Positions 43,166-52,211 of a stretch of DNA of 64,000 bases are shown here, in pieces. The notes under the pieces were generated by a model. That model made no database searches. It was not told the origin of the DNA and worked only from the letters and a program-made list of their open reading frames with translations. Every line of letters starts with the position of its first letter. Positions within the stretch are counted from its first letter, which is position 1. Origin of the DNA: Rubrimonas cliftonensis. Lineage in GTDB: Bacteria; Pseudomonadota; Alphaproteobacteria; Rhodobacterales; Rhodobacteraceae. The position numbers and the translations under genes are program-made. The stretch is from the NCBI RefSeq assembly GCF_900107585.1, contig NZ_FNQM01000002.1, forward strand, positions 519,908 to 583,907, in the 5' to 3' direction.

Positions 43166-43759
43166 ATGTCGCCGATGCAGATGCCGTTCGCGAGCAGTTT
43201 CGTCCGAAGTCCCGCGGCGCTCCGCGATCATCCAGCCCTCGTCCTCAATGCCGATTACCGCCCTCTCAGCTATTTCCCCCTGTCACTCTGGCCCTGGCAG
43301 GAAGCCGTGAAGGCGTCCTTCCTCGACCGCGTAGTGATCGTCGCCGAATACGATACGACCGTGCGCAGCCCTTCCCTCGAGATCCGGCTGCCCTCCGTCG
43401 TCGTGCTCAAGGACTACGTCAAGCCCGCGGCCTATCCGGCCTTCACGCGCTTCAACCTGTTCCTGCGCGACGAGTTCACCTGCCAGTACTGCGGCGCCAA
43501 GGGGGAGATGACGTTCGACCATGTGCTGCCGCGCTCCCGCGGCGGCCGCACCACCTGGCAGAACGTTGTCGCCGCCTGCGGGCGCTGCAACCTGCGCAAG
43601 AGCGACAAGACGGTGAAGGACGCCGGGATGTCGCTCGCGCGCCGCCCGATGCAGCCCACCGCCGCCGAGCTTCAGAACGTCGGGCGCAAGTTCCCGCCGA
43701 ACCATCTGCACGAAAGCTGGATGGATTACCTGTATTGGGACGCCGAGCTGGAAGCCTGA
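43166..43759 (+). CDS. HNH endonuclease
   Basis: The product is 197 residues from ATG 43166; GTG 43154 and ATG 43175 are alternatives. The N-terminal part HPALVLNADYRPLSYFPLSL, WPWQEAVKASFLDRVVIVAE is conserved in a group of short HNH proteins common in alphaproteobacteria. The HNH finger is in FTCQYCGAKGEMTFDHVLPR, SRGGRTTWQNVVAACGRCNL, with two CxxC zinc pairs. It should cut DNA, but its biological role is not established; no methylase or phage gene is nearby. The last 34 bases overlap the end of dsbB on the other strand. Confidence 0.9.
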   Translation: MSPMQMPFASSFVRSPAALRDHPALVLNADYRPLSYFPLSLWPWQEAVKASFLDRVVIVAEYDTTVRSPSLEIRLPSVVVLKDYVKPAAYPAFTRFNLFLRDEFTCQYCGAKGEMTFDHVLPRSRGGRTTWQNVVAACGRCNLRKSDKTVKDAGMSLARRPMQPTAAELQNVGRKFPPNHLHESWMDYLYWDAELEA

Positions 43760-44241
43760 ACCTTCGCCCGCCCGCCGAAGGGCGACGCGGCGAAGGCTGC
43801 GGCAGTTGCGAGGCCAAGCGACGCCACCGCATTCCACGCCGCCATCGACAGCCCGAACAACGACCATGCCGCCTCGTCGCAACGCGCCACCGGCGCATCG
43901 CGGATCTGGGCGAGCAGCGCATCGGTGCTGAGCCCGGTGATCGGCCCGGCGGCGCAGGTCGACAGCCCCTCCCACCAGCCCTGCTCGACGCCGACATGGA
44001 ACATCGCGACGCCGGCGCCGCCGAGAAGCGCGAGCGCCGCCAGAGCTATGGCCCACCGCCAGCCGAACCAGGCGCCGGCGCCGGCCAGCACCAGGGCCGC
44101 AACGTGCGGCCAGCGCTGCCACACGCAAAGGGTGCAGGGCGCCAACCCTTCGACGAACTGGAACCACAACGCCGCCGCAAGCAGCAGAGCCGACGCCGCC
44201 GCGACCAGCGCGCCGATGGTGCGCGGCCTCGCCCCGGTCAC
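43726..44241 (-). CDS. Disulfide bond formation protein B (DsbB family)
   Basis: The product is 171 residues from GTG 44241, with four membrane segments. The first redox pair is CTLC at residues 36-39 (GLAPCTLCVWQRWPHVAALV), and the second pair is split between LSTCAAGPI and VARCDEAAWS, as in DsbB. The protein reoxidises DsbA in the periplasm and passes electrons to quinone. Its start overlaps the VTT-domain gene stop as GTGA. The end overlaps the HNH gene. Confidence 0.9.
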   Translation of the reverse strand: MTGARPRTIGALVAAASALLLAAALWFQFVEGLAPCTLCVWQRWPHVAALVLAGAGAWFGWRWAIALAALALLGGAGVAMFHVGVEQGWWEGLSTCAAGPITGLSTDALLAQIRDAPVARCDEAAWSLFGLSMAAWNAVASLGLATAAAFAASPFGGRAKVQASSSASQYR

Positions 44242-44819
44242 GCCAGCCACCGCACGGCGAGGAATCCGCCGAAGAGCAGCACGATCGAGAGCGTCGCGAG
44301 CAGACCCAGCCGCCGCTCGATGAACTCGCGCATCTGCGGTCCGAACTTCCACAACAGCCATGCGATCAGGAAGAAGCGCAGGCCGCGCGCGATCACGCTG
44401 GAGGCGGTGAACACCCAGAAATCGAGGCCGGTCGCGCCGGAGAAGATCGTGATCACCTTGTAGGGAAACGGCGTCACGCCAGCGAAAAGCACCGCCCAGG
44501 CGCCGTAGTCGTTGAAGGTGAGCGCCATCTCCGCGAACTGGTCGAGCTTGCCGTAAAAATCCAGCACCGGCTTGCCGACCTCCTCCAGCAGGAACGCCCC
44601 GAGCCCGTAACCCGCGACGCCGCCCAGCACCGAGGCGACGGTGCACACAGTGGCGATGCGCAACGCCCGGTCCGGCCGCGCGAGGATCATCGGGATCAGC
44701 AGGATGTCGGGCGGAATCGGAAACACCGAGCTCTCGACGAAGCTGACCGCCGCGAGCGCCCAGAGGGCGTAGGGCGTCTGCGCGAGGCGCAGCGTCCAGT
44801 CGTAGAGAGCGCGCAACAT
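44238..44819 (-). CDS. VTT/DedA-like membrane protein (YqaA family)
   Basis: The product is 193 residues from ATG 44819. LYDWTLRLAQTPYALWALAA, VSFVESSVFPIPPDILLIPM and FAGVTPFPYKVITIFSGATG are the conserved blocks of the YqaA branch of VTT (SNARE-associated) proteins. These are thought to act in lipid transport across the membrane. A GTG at 44879 overlaps the previous GNAT stop as GTGA and would add 20 residues; the family N-terminus favours 44819, but the overlap pattern of this genome makes the longer form possible. Confidence 0.87.
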   Translation of the reverse strand: MLRALYDWTLRLAQTPYALWALAAVSFVESSVFPIPPDILLIPMILARPDRALRIATVCTVASVLGGVAGYGLGAFLLEEVGKPVLDFYGKLDQFAEMALTFNDYGAWAVLFAGVTPFPYKVITIFSGATGLDFWVFTASSVIARGLRFFLIAWLLWKFGPQMREFIERRLGLLATLSIVLLFGGFLAVRWLA

Positions 44820-44875
44820 GGGCGGAGCTTTAGCCGCCTCTTCGGCGCCGCGCAATCGCGCTTGCTGCGCCGCGG

Positions 44876-45448
44876 TCACGCTGGCGCGAGCGTCTTCTCG
44901 GCGATGATCAGCATGCGGTCGTCAGGGTCGCGGCGCTCACTCATCCCGAGCTTGCGGGCCAGCCCCCGCATGGGCGCGTTCGAGCGCAGGATCGTCCCCC
45001 AGACGCGCCTCACGCCAATCTCCGGGCCGACCGAGAGCGCCGTCTCCAGCGCAAGGCGCCCGAGGCCGGCGCCTTGAAGCCGGGAGGCGACCGAGACGGC
45101 GAATTCGGCCGCATCGCCGTCGCCGTCGCGCATCAGCCGCGCGCCGCCGCAGAGCCGATGAGGCTCATCGTCGGCGAAGAGCGCCAGCGCGACGTCGCGC
45201 GTCTCGTCCACCGTGCAGAGCCGGCGCGCGAGCGGCATCGGCAGGCGGGGCAGGGCGGCGAGCATCCGGCTCAGGCGGTCGTCGGCGTCCTGCTCGGCGT
45301 AGGCCTGCACGAGCGCCGGCGCGTCGGCGGGGGTCATGGAGCGGATGGTGTAGAGCCGTCCGTCCCGACCGCGGCACCGCCATAGCCGCGGCCCCCGGCG
45401 CGCGACGGCGCCGGGCGCGAGCGCGGCGTCGGACATGTCCACGGCCAT
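44876..45448 (-). CDS. GNAT family N-acetyltransferase
   Basis: The product is 190 residues. The acetyl-CoA-binding motif is in SVASRLQGAGLGRLALETAL near residue 125 (Q/R-x-x-G-x-G/A form), and VRRVWGTILRSNAPMRGLAR, KLGMSER is the usual motif B region. It transfers an acetyl group to an amine; whether on a small molecule or protein is unknown. It is followed by the VTT-domain and dsbB genes in a likely three-gene operon. Confidence 0.85.
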   Translation of the reverse strand: MAVDMSDAALAPGAVARRGPRLWRCRGRDGRLYTIRSMTPADAPALVQAYAEQDADDRLSRMLAALPRLPMPLARRLCTVDETRDVALALFADDEPHRLCGGARLMRDGDGDAAEFAVSVASRLQGAGLGRLALETALSVGPEIGVRRVWGTILRSNAPMRGLARKLGMSERRDPDDRMLIIAEKTLAPA

Positions 45449-45470
45449 GAGCCCGCTCCCGTCGCCCCGC

Positions 45471-47777
45471 CTACTCAGCCGCGACGGCCGCCTTCGCGCC
45501 CTGCAGCCAGCGCCACATCCTCAGCGGCGTCATCGGCATGTCGACATGGCGCACGCCGGCCTCCCACACCGCGTCGAGCGCGGCGTTGGTGACGGCGGCG
45601 AGCGCGCCGACGGTGCCGGCCTCGCCGCAGCCCTTCATGCCGATGGCGTTGGCGGTCGAAGGCGTGCCCTCATGGTGGAACGGCATCATCGGCGCGTCGT
45701 CGGCGCGCGGCATCGCGTAGTCCATCAGCGAGGCGGAGACGAGCTGGCCGTCCTCGTCCCACACCACATGCTCCGTGATCGCCTGCCCGATGCCCTGCAC
45801 GACGCCGCCATGCACCTGACCCTGCGCCAGCACCGGGTTCATCAGCACGCCGAAATCGTCGACGACGGTGTACTTGACCACCCGCGTCACGCCGGTCTCG
45901 GGATCAACCTCGACCTCGGCGAAATGGGCGCCGTTGGGATAGGAGCGGCCGGGCACGACGGTCTCGCGCTCCTCGGTCAGCAGGTCGTGGCGGCCCTTGG
46001 CGCGGGCCTTCGCGACGACGTCCATCACGCCGAGCGTCCGGTCGGTGCCGGCGACGCGGAACTGGCCGTCGGCGAACTCGATGTCGGCGGCGGAGACTTC
46101 CAGCTCCTCTCCGGCGAACGGCTTCACGCGGTCGACCCACGCATCGGCGGCGCCCTGGATCGAGCTGCCCTGCATCGTCACCGAGCGCGAGCCGCCGGTG
46201 CCGCCGCCATGGGCGATGCGGTCGGTGTCGCCCTGAATGAGCCGGATCTTCTCGAACGGCACGCCGATGCGATCATGCAGGAACTGCGCGAACACCGTCT
46301 CGTGGCCCTGACCGTTGGACTGGGTGCCCACATAGAGGTCGATCCCGCCGTCCTCGGCGAACTCGATGCGCGTCGTCTCGTTCTGGTCGCCGAGGATCGA
46401 CTCGATGTAGTAGGCGAGCCCGAGGCCGCGCAGCCTGCCCTGCGCCGCGCTCTCTGCCTTGCGCGCTGCGAAGCCGGCGACGTCGGCCTCCTTCAGCGCG
46501 CGGTCGAGAACGCGGTTGAAGTCTCCCACGTCGTAGTTCTCGCCGACGCAGGTCTTGTAGGGAAATTCGGTGATGAAGTTCTTGCGGCGCAGCGCCAGCG
46601 GGTCGACGCCGAGCGTGCGGGCGCAGTAGTCCATCAGCCGCTCCATGGCGTAGATCGACTCGGGGCGGCCCGCGCCGCGATAGGCGTCCACCGGGGTGGT
46701 GTTGGTGAAGGTGCCCTTCACGTTCACGAAGAAGGTCTGCACGTCGTAGACGCCGGTCAGCACCTTCGACGCGACGACCGAGGGAATGTAGACGGCGAAG
46801 GCGCTGAGATAGGCGCCAAGGCCTGCGAGGGTGGTGAAGCGCACCGCCGTCAGCTTGTGGTCGGCGTCGAAGGCGGCCTCGGCGCAGGTGACGTGGTCGC
46901 GGCCCATGACGTCGGTCAGCATCCCCTCGCTGCGCTCGGCGATCCACTTCACCGGGCGGCCGAGCTTCATCGCGGCGTGCGCCAGCGCGAAGTGCTCGGG
47001 GTAGTTGAAGGTCTTCATCCCGAAGCCGCCGCCGACGTCGGGGTGGGTGACGCGGACCTGCTCGGGCTTGAGGCCCAGCTTCTTTGCAAGTTCCGCCTTC
47101 AGACCCCACGGGCCCTGGCCGTTCATCGCGACGTGCAGCCGCCCGTCCTCCCATGTGGCGACGGCCCCGCGCGTCTCCATCGGGTTGGCGACGACGCGGT
47201 TGTTGATCAGGTCGAGGCTGACGGTGTGCGCGGCGGCCCTGAAGGCGGCGTCGGTCGCGGCCTCGTCGCCCATGCCCCAGTCGAAGCAGAGATTGCCCGG
47301 CGCCGCCTCATGGAGCTGCGGCGCGCCCTCGGCCAGCGCGCCGGCGGTGTCGGTCACGGCTGGAAGGTCCTTGTAGTCCACGACCACGAGTTCGGCGGCG
47401 TCGCGGGCCTGCGGCAGGGTCTCGGCGACCACGAGGACGACGGCTTCGCCGACATGGCGCACGCGGCCGGTCGCCAGAACGGGGCGCGGCGGGCGGGGAC
47501 ACATGGAGCCGTCGCGGTTCTGGAGCTGCGCCGCGTCCATGTCGTTGACGAGCCGACCCTCGAGCTCGGCCGCCGTGATCACCGCCAGCACGCCCGGCGC
47601 GGCGCGCGCGGCCTCGACGTCGATCTCCCCGATCTCGGCGTGCGCGACGGTCGCGCGCACGAACACCGCGCGGGTCTCGCCCGCGTGGCGGATGTCCTCG
47701 ACATAGGAGCCCTTGCCCCGGAGAAAGCGCGCGTCCTCGACGCGCGAGGCGGGCTGGCTGAGACCGAACTTCGTCAT
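45471..47777 (-). CDS. Form-II CoxL-like molybdopterin-binding subunit (xanthine dehydrogenase family)
   Basis: The product is 768 residues from ATG 47777. FGLSQPASRVEDARFLRGKG, LNDINNRVVANP-type sequence (DLINNRVVANPMETRGAVAT), THPDVGGGFGMKTFNYPEHF and GTGGSRSVTMQGS are molybdenum-cofactor motifs, with the active-site glutamate in GMKGCGEAGTVGALAAVTNA near the end. The active-site loop reads AYRGAGRPES, the form-II type, not the AYxCSFR of true CO dehydrogenase. The real substrate is therefore probably an aldehyde or N-heterocycle. The medium (FAD) and small (2Fe-2S) subunits are not adjacent in this window. The frame runs antisense far upstream; that extension is not coding. Confidence 0.92.
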   Translation of the reverse strand: MTKFGLSQPASRVEDARFLRGKGSYVEDIRHAGETRAVFVRATVAHAEIGEIDVEAARAAPGVLAVITAAELEGRLVNDMDAAQLQNRDGSMCPRPPRPVLATGRVRHVGEAVVLVVAETLPQARDAAELVVVDYKDLPAVTDTAGALAEGAPQLHEAAPGNLCFDWGMGDEAATDAAFRAAAHTVSLDLINNRVVANPMETRGAVATWEDGRLHVAMNGQGPWGLKAELAKKLGLKPEQVRVTHPDVGGGFGMKTFNYPEHFALAHAAMKLGRPVKWIAERSEGMLTDVMGRDHVTCAEAAFDADHKLTAVRFTTLAGLGAYLSAFAVYIPSVVASKVLTGVYDVQTFFVNVKGTFTNTTPVDAYRGAGRPESIYAMERLMDYCARTLGVDPLALRRKNFITEFPYKTCVGENYDVGDFNRVLDRALKEADVAGFAARKAESAAQGRLRGLGLAYYIESILGDQNETTRIEFAEDGGIDLYVGTQSNGQGHETVFAQFLHDRIGVPFEKIRLIQGDTDRIAHGGGTGGSRSVTMQGSSIQGAADAWVDRVKPFAGEELEVSAADIEFADGQFRVAGTDRTLGVMDVVAKARAKGRHDLLTEERETVVPGRSYPNGAHFAEVEVDPETGVTRVVKYTVVDDFGVLMNPVLAQGQVHGGVVQGIGQAITEHVVWDEDGQLVSASLMDYAMPRADDAPMMPFHHEGTPSTANAIGMKGCGEAGTVGALAAVTNAALDAVWEAGVRHVDMPMTPLRMWRWLQGAKAAVAAE

Positions 47778-47969
47778 GGGGGCGATCCTTGGGCTCTGGC
47801 GAGTTGGGCGACGATGGCGCATCGGAGCGCGGCCGACAACTAGACTTCCGCGCCGGAAAGTCGACGCCGCGGGCCGCGCCGCGACCTCGGGCTGCATTGC
47901 CTGCGGCGGCCCGTGCGCGCAGGACCGGGCGAAGACCACAATGACCGCAGAACGACAGGGGGAATCGCC

Positions 47970-49148
47970 ATGGCTGAAGACGTCGTCATCCTCGACGGGG
48001 CGCGCACGCCCATCGGAACCTTTGGCGGCGCGCTCGCCGGGACGCCGCCGACCGAGACCGCCGCCCATGTGGTGCGCCACGCGCTGGAGCGCTCGGGCGT
48101 CGAGGGCCGCCAGATCGGCCATGTGGTGTTCGGCCACGTCATCAACACCGAGCCGAAGGACATGTATCTCGCCCGCGTCGCGGCGGTGAACGGCGGCGTG
48201 CCGGTCGAGGCGCCGGCGCTGACGCTGAACCGGCTCTGCGGCTCGGGCGCGCAGGCGGTGGTGTCGGCGGCGCAGCACCTGATGCTCGGCGACGTGGATT
48301 TCGCCGTGGCCGGCGGCGCCGAGGCGATGTCGCGCAGCCCCCACGCCTGGCAGGCCGCGCGCGCGGGCGTGAAGATGGGCGACGCGAAGATGCTCGACAT
48401 GATGGTGGGCGCGCTCAGCGACCCGTTCGAGGGCATGCACATGGGCGTGACCGCCGAGAACGTCGCCGACGAGCACCAGATCGGCCGCGCGGAGATGGAC
48501 GCCTTCGCGCTGGAGAGCCAGAAGCGCGCCGCCGCCGCCATCGCCGAAGGCCGCTTCAAGGGCCAGATCGCGCCGATCGAGGTTCAGGTGAAGCGCGACC
48601 GCGTCGCCTTCGACACCGACGAGCACCCCAAGGCGACCACGGCCGAGGCGCTGGCCGGGCTGCGCGCCGTGTTCAGGAAGGACGGCGCGGTGACGGCGGG
48701 CAACGCTTCGGGCATCAATGACGGCGCCGCCGCGATGGTGTTGGCGAGGGCCGGGGCGGCCGAGAAGGCCGGGCTGAAGCCGCGTGCGCGGCTGCTCGGC
48801 TACGCCCATGCCGGCGTGCGGCCCGAGGTGATGGGCATCGGCCCGGTGCCGGCGGTGGAGAACCTGCTCAAGAAGCTCGGCATGACCGCCGACCAGTTCG
48901 ACGTGATCGAGAGCAACGAGGCCTTCGCCGCGCAGGCCTGCGCGGTGAACAAGGGCCTGGGGCTCGACGCGGCGAAGGTGAACCCCAACGGCGGCGCCAT
49001 CGCGCTGGGCCACCCCATCGGCGCGACCGGGGCGATCCTCGTGCTGAAGTGCCTCGCGGAGCTGGAGCGGAGCGGGTCGCGCCTCGGCCTCGTGACGATG
49101 TGCATCGGCGGCGGGCAGGGGATCGCGCTGGCCGTCGAGCGGGTCTGA
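47970..49148 (+). CDS. Acetyl-CoA acetyltransferase / thiolase
   Basis: The product is 392 residues. The acyl-accepting cysteine is in LTLNRLCGSGAQAVVSAAQH near residue 91. NASGINDGAAAMVLARAG, NPNGGAIALGHPIGATGA (catalytic histidine) and TMCIGGGQGIALAVERV (second cysteine) complete the thiolase active site. It joins two acetyl-CoA or cleaves 3-ketoacyl-CoA. AGGGGGA precedes ATG 47970. The HMG-CoA lyase gene follows after 3 bases, which suggests a role in leucine, ketone-body or acetoacetate metabolism. Confidence 0.95.
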   Translation: MAEDVVILDGARTPIGTFGGALAGTPPTETAAHVVRHALERSGVEGRQIGHVVFGHVINTEPKDMYLARVAAVNGGVPVEAPALTLNRLCGSGAQAVVSAAQHLMLGDVDFAVAGGAEAMSRSPHAWQAARAGVKMGDAKMLDMMVGALSDPFEGMHMGVTAENVADEHQIGRAEMDAFALESQKRAAAAIAEGRFKGQIAPIEVQVKRDRVAFDTDEHPKATTAEALAGLRAVFRKDGAVTAGNASGINDGAAAMVLARAGAAEKAGLKPRARLLGYAHAGVRPEVMGIGPVPAVENLLKKLGMTADQFDVIESNEAFAAQACAVNKGLGLDAAKVNPNGGAIALGHPIGATGAILVLKCLAELERSGSRLGLVTMCIGGGQGIALAVERV

Positions 49149-49151
49149 GCC

Positions 49152-50012
49152 TTGGCGGCGCCTTCGAAGGAGCGCGCGCGCGTCTACGAGGTCGGTCCGC
49201 GCGACGGTCTGCAGAACGAGAAGCGCATGATCCCCTCGGCGCAGAAGATCGCGCTGATCGACGCGCTCTCGGCCTGCGGTTTCGAGCGGATCGAGGCGGC
49301 GTCCTTCGTCTCGCCCCGCGCCGTGCCGCAGATGGCCGACGGCGCGGAGGTGCTGGCGGGCGTCACGCGGGCGCCGGGCGTCCTCTACGCCGCGCTCACG
49401 CCCAACCTGCGCGGCTATCAGGCGGCGCGGGCGGCGGGGGCGGACGAGGTCGCCGTGTTCGCCTCGGCGTCGGAGGGTTTCTCTCGCGCCAACGTCAACG
49501 CCTCCGTCGCCGAAAGCCTCGAGCGTTTCGCCCCGGTGGCGGAGGCGGCGCGCGCCGACGGCGCGCCGATGCGGGCCTATGTCTCCTGCGCCGTCGCCTG
49601 CCCCTTCGACGGGCCGACGCCGCCCGCCGCGGTCGCAAGGCTCGTGGAGAGCCTGCTCGCGCTCGGCGCCCGCGAGGTCTCGCTCGGCGACACGATCGGG
49701 GCGGGGACGCCCGAGACGGTGCGCGCGATGCTCCGCGAGGCGCTTGAGGCCGCGCCGCCCGAGCTGCTGGCCGGCCACTTCCACGACACCGGCGGCCGGG
49801 CGGTGGAGAACGTCGCCGCCGCCTGCGACATGGGCCTGCGCGTCTTCGACGCAGCCGTGGCGGGCCTCGGCGGCTGTCCCTTCGCCCCCGGCGCCCCCGG
49901 CAACGTCGACACCCGCGCCGTGGTCCTGCGCCTTGAGGCGCTGGGCCTTGCGACAGGCGTGAATCTCGACCGGCTCGCCGAGGCCGAGGCGCAGGCGACG
50001 CGCATCCGCTGA
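49152..50012 (+). CDS. Hydroxymethylglutaryl-CoA lyase
   Basis: The product is 286 residues from TTG 49152. VYEVGPRDGLQNEKRMIPSA is the N-terminal active-site block. AYVSCAVACPFDGPTPPAAV, EVSLGDTIGAGTPETVRAM, LLAGHFHDTGGRAVENVAAA (metal HxH) and GLGGCPFAPGAPGNVDTRAV (the catalytic cysteine) are the lyase signature. It splits HMG-CoA into acetoacetate and acetyl-CoA at the end of leucine breakdown. It follows the thiolase gene directly, and the pair fits leucine/ketone-body catabolism. No ATG fits the domain start, so TTG is used. Confidence 0.93.
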   Translation: MAAPSKERARVYEVGPRDGLQNEKRMIPSAQKIALIDALSACGFERIEAASFVSPRAVPQMADGAEVLAGVTRAPGVLYAALTPNLRGYQAARAAGADEVAVFASASEGFSRANVNASVAESLERFAPVAEAARADGAPMRAYVSCAVACPFDGPTPPAAVARLVESLLALGAREVSLGDTIGAGTPETVRAMLREALEAAPPELLAGHFHDTGGRAVENVAAACDMGLRVFDAAVAGLGGCPFAPGAPGNVDTRAVVLRLEALGLATGVNLDRLAEAEAQATRIR

Positions 50013-50076
50013 GCCGTGCGACGGGTTGGGATGGCGCCGGAGCCCGCCACCGGCTGGTCTTGAGGAAGGAGAGGCC

Positions 50077-51267
50077 ATGGAAGCCCTGACGTCGACCCTC
50101 GACGCGCTGCTCGACAGGGTCGTGGCCGGCCCCTTGCGCGCGCCAGGCGTCGCGGCCCTCGCGACCGACCGGAACGGCGTCCTCTACGAGGGTGCGGCCG
50201 GTCTGCGCCGCATCGACGGGGACGCGCCGTTCACGCCCGACACCGTCTGCGCCATCTACTCCACGACCAAGGCGGTCGCGGCGACCGCGGCGCTGCAGCT
50301 CGTGGAGGAGGGCCGGCTCGACCTTGACGCGCCGGCGAAGCGCTATCTCCCGGAGATCGGCGAACTTCAGGTGCTCGACGGCTTCGACGCGGCGGGCGCC
50401 CCGCGCCTGCGCCCGCCGAAGCGCGACGTCACCACGCGGATGCTGCTGCTGCACACGTCAGGTTTCGGATACCCGACCTTCAATGCGGCCTATCTGCGGC
50501 TGGTGCGCGAGCACGGCCGACCGGACGTGGCGACGGCGACCCGCGCGGCGTTCCGCCTGCCGCTGCTGTTCGACCCCGGCGAGGGCTGGGAGTACGGCGT
50601 CGGCCTCGACTGGGCGGGCATGGTGGTCGAGGCGATCGCCGGCGCGCGGCTGGGCGCGGTGCTGGCCGAGCGGGTGTTCGCGCCCTGTGGCATGACCTCG
50701 ACGGCCTTCACGCCGACGTCGCAGATGCTGACGCGCCGCGCCAGCCTCCATCAGCGCAGGGCCGACGGCTCCCTGAAGCCGCTCGACGTCGCGCCGCTCG
50801 CGGACCCCGAGGTGCACATGGGCGGCGGCGGCCTCTACGGCACTGCGACGGACTACATCCGCTTCATCCGCATGTGGCTCAATGACGGCATGGGCGACGC
50901 AGGCCGCGTGCTGCGGCCCGAGACGGTTGCGATGGCGGCGCGGAACGGCCTTGGCGACCGGCGGATCGGGGCGCTGCCGGCCGTCATCCCCGCGCTGACG
51001 CGGGAGGCGGAGTTCTTCCCCGGCCTGCCCAAGAGCTGGGGTCTGAGCTTCATGATCAACGACGCCCCGGCTCCGACCGGGCGGCCCGCCGGCGCGCTGG
51101 CCTGGGCGGGGCTGGCGAACCTCTACTACTGGATCGACCGGGAGAACGGCGTCGGCGGCTTCTGGGCGACGCAGATCCTGCCGTTCTTCGACCCGACCTC
51201 GCTGCAGGGATTTCTCGACTTCGAGACCGCCGTCTACCGCGCCATGGCAAAGCCCGGCGCGGCCTGA
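50077..51267 (+). CDS. Beta-lactamase-fold serine hydrolase (EstB-like)
   Basis: The product is 396 residues. The SxxK nucleophile motif is STTK in TVCAIYSTTKAVAATAALQL near residue 70, the YxN-like tyrosine is in GEGWEYGVGLDWAGMVVEAI near 175, and a late PSKSWGLSFM-type stretch (PKSWGLSFMINDAPAPTGRP) precedes the third motif region. There is no signal peptide, so it is cytoplasmic. This class VIII beta-lactamase/EstB group usually hydrolyses esters. AAGGAGAGG lies before ATG 50077. It follows the HMG-CoA lyase gene by 64 bases. Confidence 0.9.
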   Translation: MEALTSTLDALLDRVVAGPLRAPGVAALATDRNGVLYEGAAGLRRIDGDAPFTPDTVCAIYSTTKAVAATAALQLVEEGRLDLDAPAKRYLPEIGELQVLDGFDAAGAPRLRPPKRDVTTRMLLLHTSGFGYPTFNAAYLRLVREHGRPDVATATRAAFRLPLLFDPGEGWEYGVGLDWAGMVVEAIAGARLGAVLAERVFAPCGMTSTAFTPTSQMLTRRASLHQRRADGSLKPLDVAPLADPEVHMGGGGLYGTATDYIRFIRMWLNDGMGDAGRVLRPETVAMAARNGLGDRRIGALPAVIPALTREAEFFPGLPKSWGLSFMINDAPAPTGRPAGALAWAGLANLYYWIDRENGVGGFWATQILPFFDPTSLQGFLDFETAVYRAMAKPGAA

Positions 51268-51290
51268 CGTCGGGGCCGCGCCGCTCGGCC

Positions 51291-52211
51291 TCAGCGCCCC
51301 CGGATGCGGGGGTCGAGCGCGTCGCGCAGCCCGTCGCCGATGAAGTTGACGCTCAGCACGGTCAGCGAGATCGCCAGCCCCGGCCAGATCACCCGGCCCG
51401 GCGTCAGCGTCAGGAAATCCTTGCCGTCGTAGAGCAGCCGCCCCCAGGTCGGGAAGTCCGGCGGGAAACCGAGCCCGAGGAAGCTGAGCGAACTCTCGGT
51501 GATGATGGCGTTGGCGATGCCGATGGTGGCCGACACCAGGATCGGCGACAGCACGTTCGGCAGCAGGTGGCGCGTGATGATGCGGCGCTCGCGCGTGCCG
51601 ATGCTCTTGGCGGCGAGCACGAACTCACGCTCCTTCAGCGCCAGCACCTCGCCGCGCACGATGCGCGCCGTCTGCATCCATGACGTTATCCCGATCACGA
51701 CCACGATCAGCAGGAAGATGCCGCCCTCCGGCCCGAAGGCGGAGCGCAGCGTGTCGCGAAAGAGCAGGATGATGACCAGCAGCAGCGGCAGGATCGGCAG
51801 CGCGAGGAACAGGTCGGTCAGCCGCATCAGCGCGCCGTCGAGCAGCTTGAAGTAGCCCGCCAGCACGCCGATGAAGGCGCCGAGCGCGATCGAGATCGCC
51901 ATCGCGGCGATGCCGACGGCCAGCGAGGTCTGCCCCCCGGCCATCACCTGGGCGGCGATGTCCCTCCCTACATTGTCGGTGCCGAACGGGTGCGCCCAGG
52001 AGGGCGGCGCGTTGCGGGCGCGCAGGTCGAGATATTGCGGGTCGACGGTGTGGATCAGCGGGCCGAGGAACACCGCGATCACGATGAAGCCGAAGACGGC
52101 GACGCCCGCCATCGCGCCGCGATGGGCGCGGAACTGCCGCCACACGTCGCCCCAGAGCGAGCGGTGGCGCGACTGCGCGACGGGCGCCGCGCCGGCGGTC
52201 GCGTCAGTCAT
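51291..52211 (-). CDS. Peptide ABC transporter permease, DppC type
   Basis: The product is 306 residues. The N-terminal OppC_N region is VWRQFRAHRGAMAGVAVFGF, then NAPPSWAHPFGTDNVGRDIA, typical of DppC/OppC. The EAA loop is AKSIGTRERRIITRHLLPNV, ahead of SLSFLGLGFPPDFPTWGRLL. It forms half of the inner-membrane channel for peptides or related solutes. Its start overlaps the DppB gene end by 8 bases. It is the last gene of the minus-strand importer cluster. Confidence 0.94.
   Translation of the reverse strand: MTDATAGAAPVAQSRHRSLWGDVWRQFRAHRGAMAGVAVFGFIVIAVFLGPLIHTVDPQYLDLRARNAPPSWAHPFGTDNVGRDIAAQVMAGGQTSLAVGIAAMAISIALGAFIGVLAGYFKLLDGALMRLTDLFLALPILPLLLVIILLFRDTLRSAFGPEGGIFLLIVVVIGITSWMQTARIVRGEVLALKEREFVLAAKSIGTRERRIITRHLLPNVLSPILVSATIGIANAIITESSLSFLGLGFPPDFPTWGRLLYDGKDFLTLTPGRVIWPGLAISLTVLSVNFIGDGLRDALDPRIRGR

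Noticed and set aside
43154..43759. HNH gene as part of a restriction, homing or phage element
   Set aside because: No methylase, intron, integrase or phage gene lies nearby; the flanking genes are housekeeping genes, and this short HNH type seems to be a normal chromosomal gene.
45471..50078. A 1535-codon minus-strand open frame running through thiolase and HMG-CoA lyase
   Set aside because: The part before ATG 47777 is antisense to two well-recognised genes and has no resemblance to any protein; the CoxL-like domain starts at 47777.
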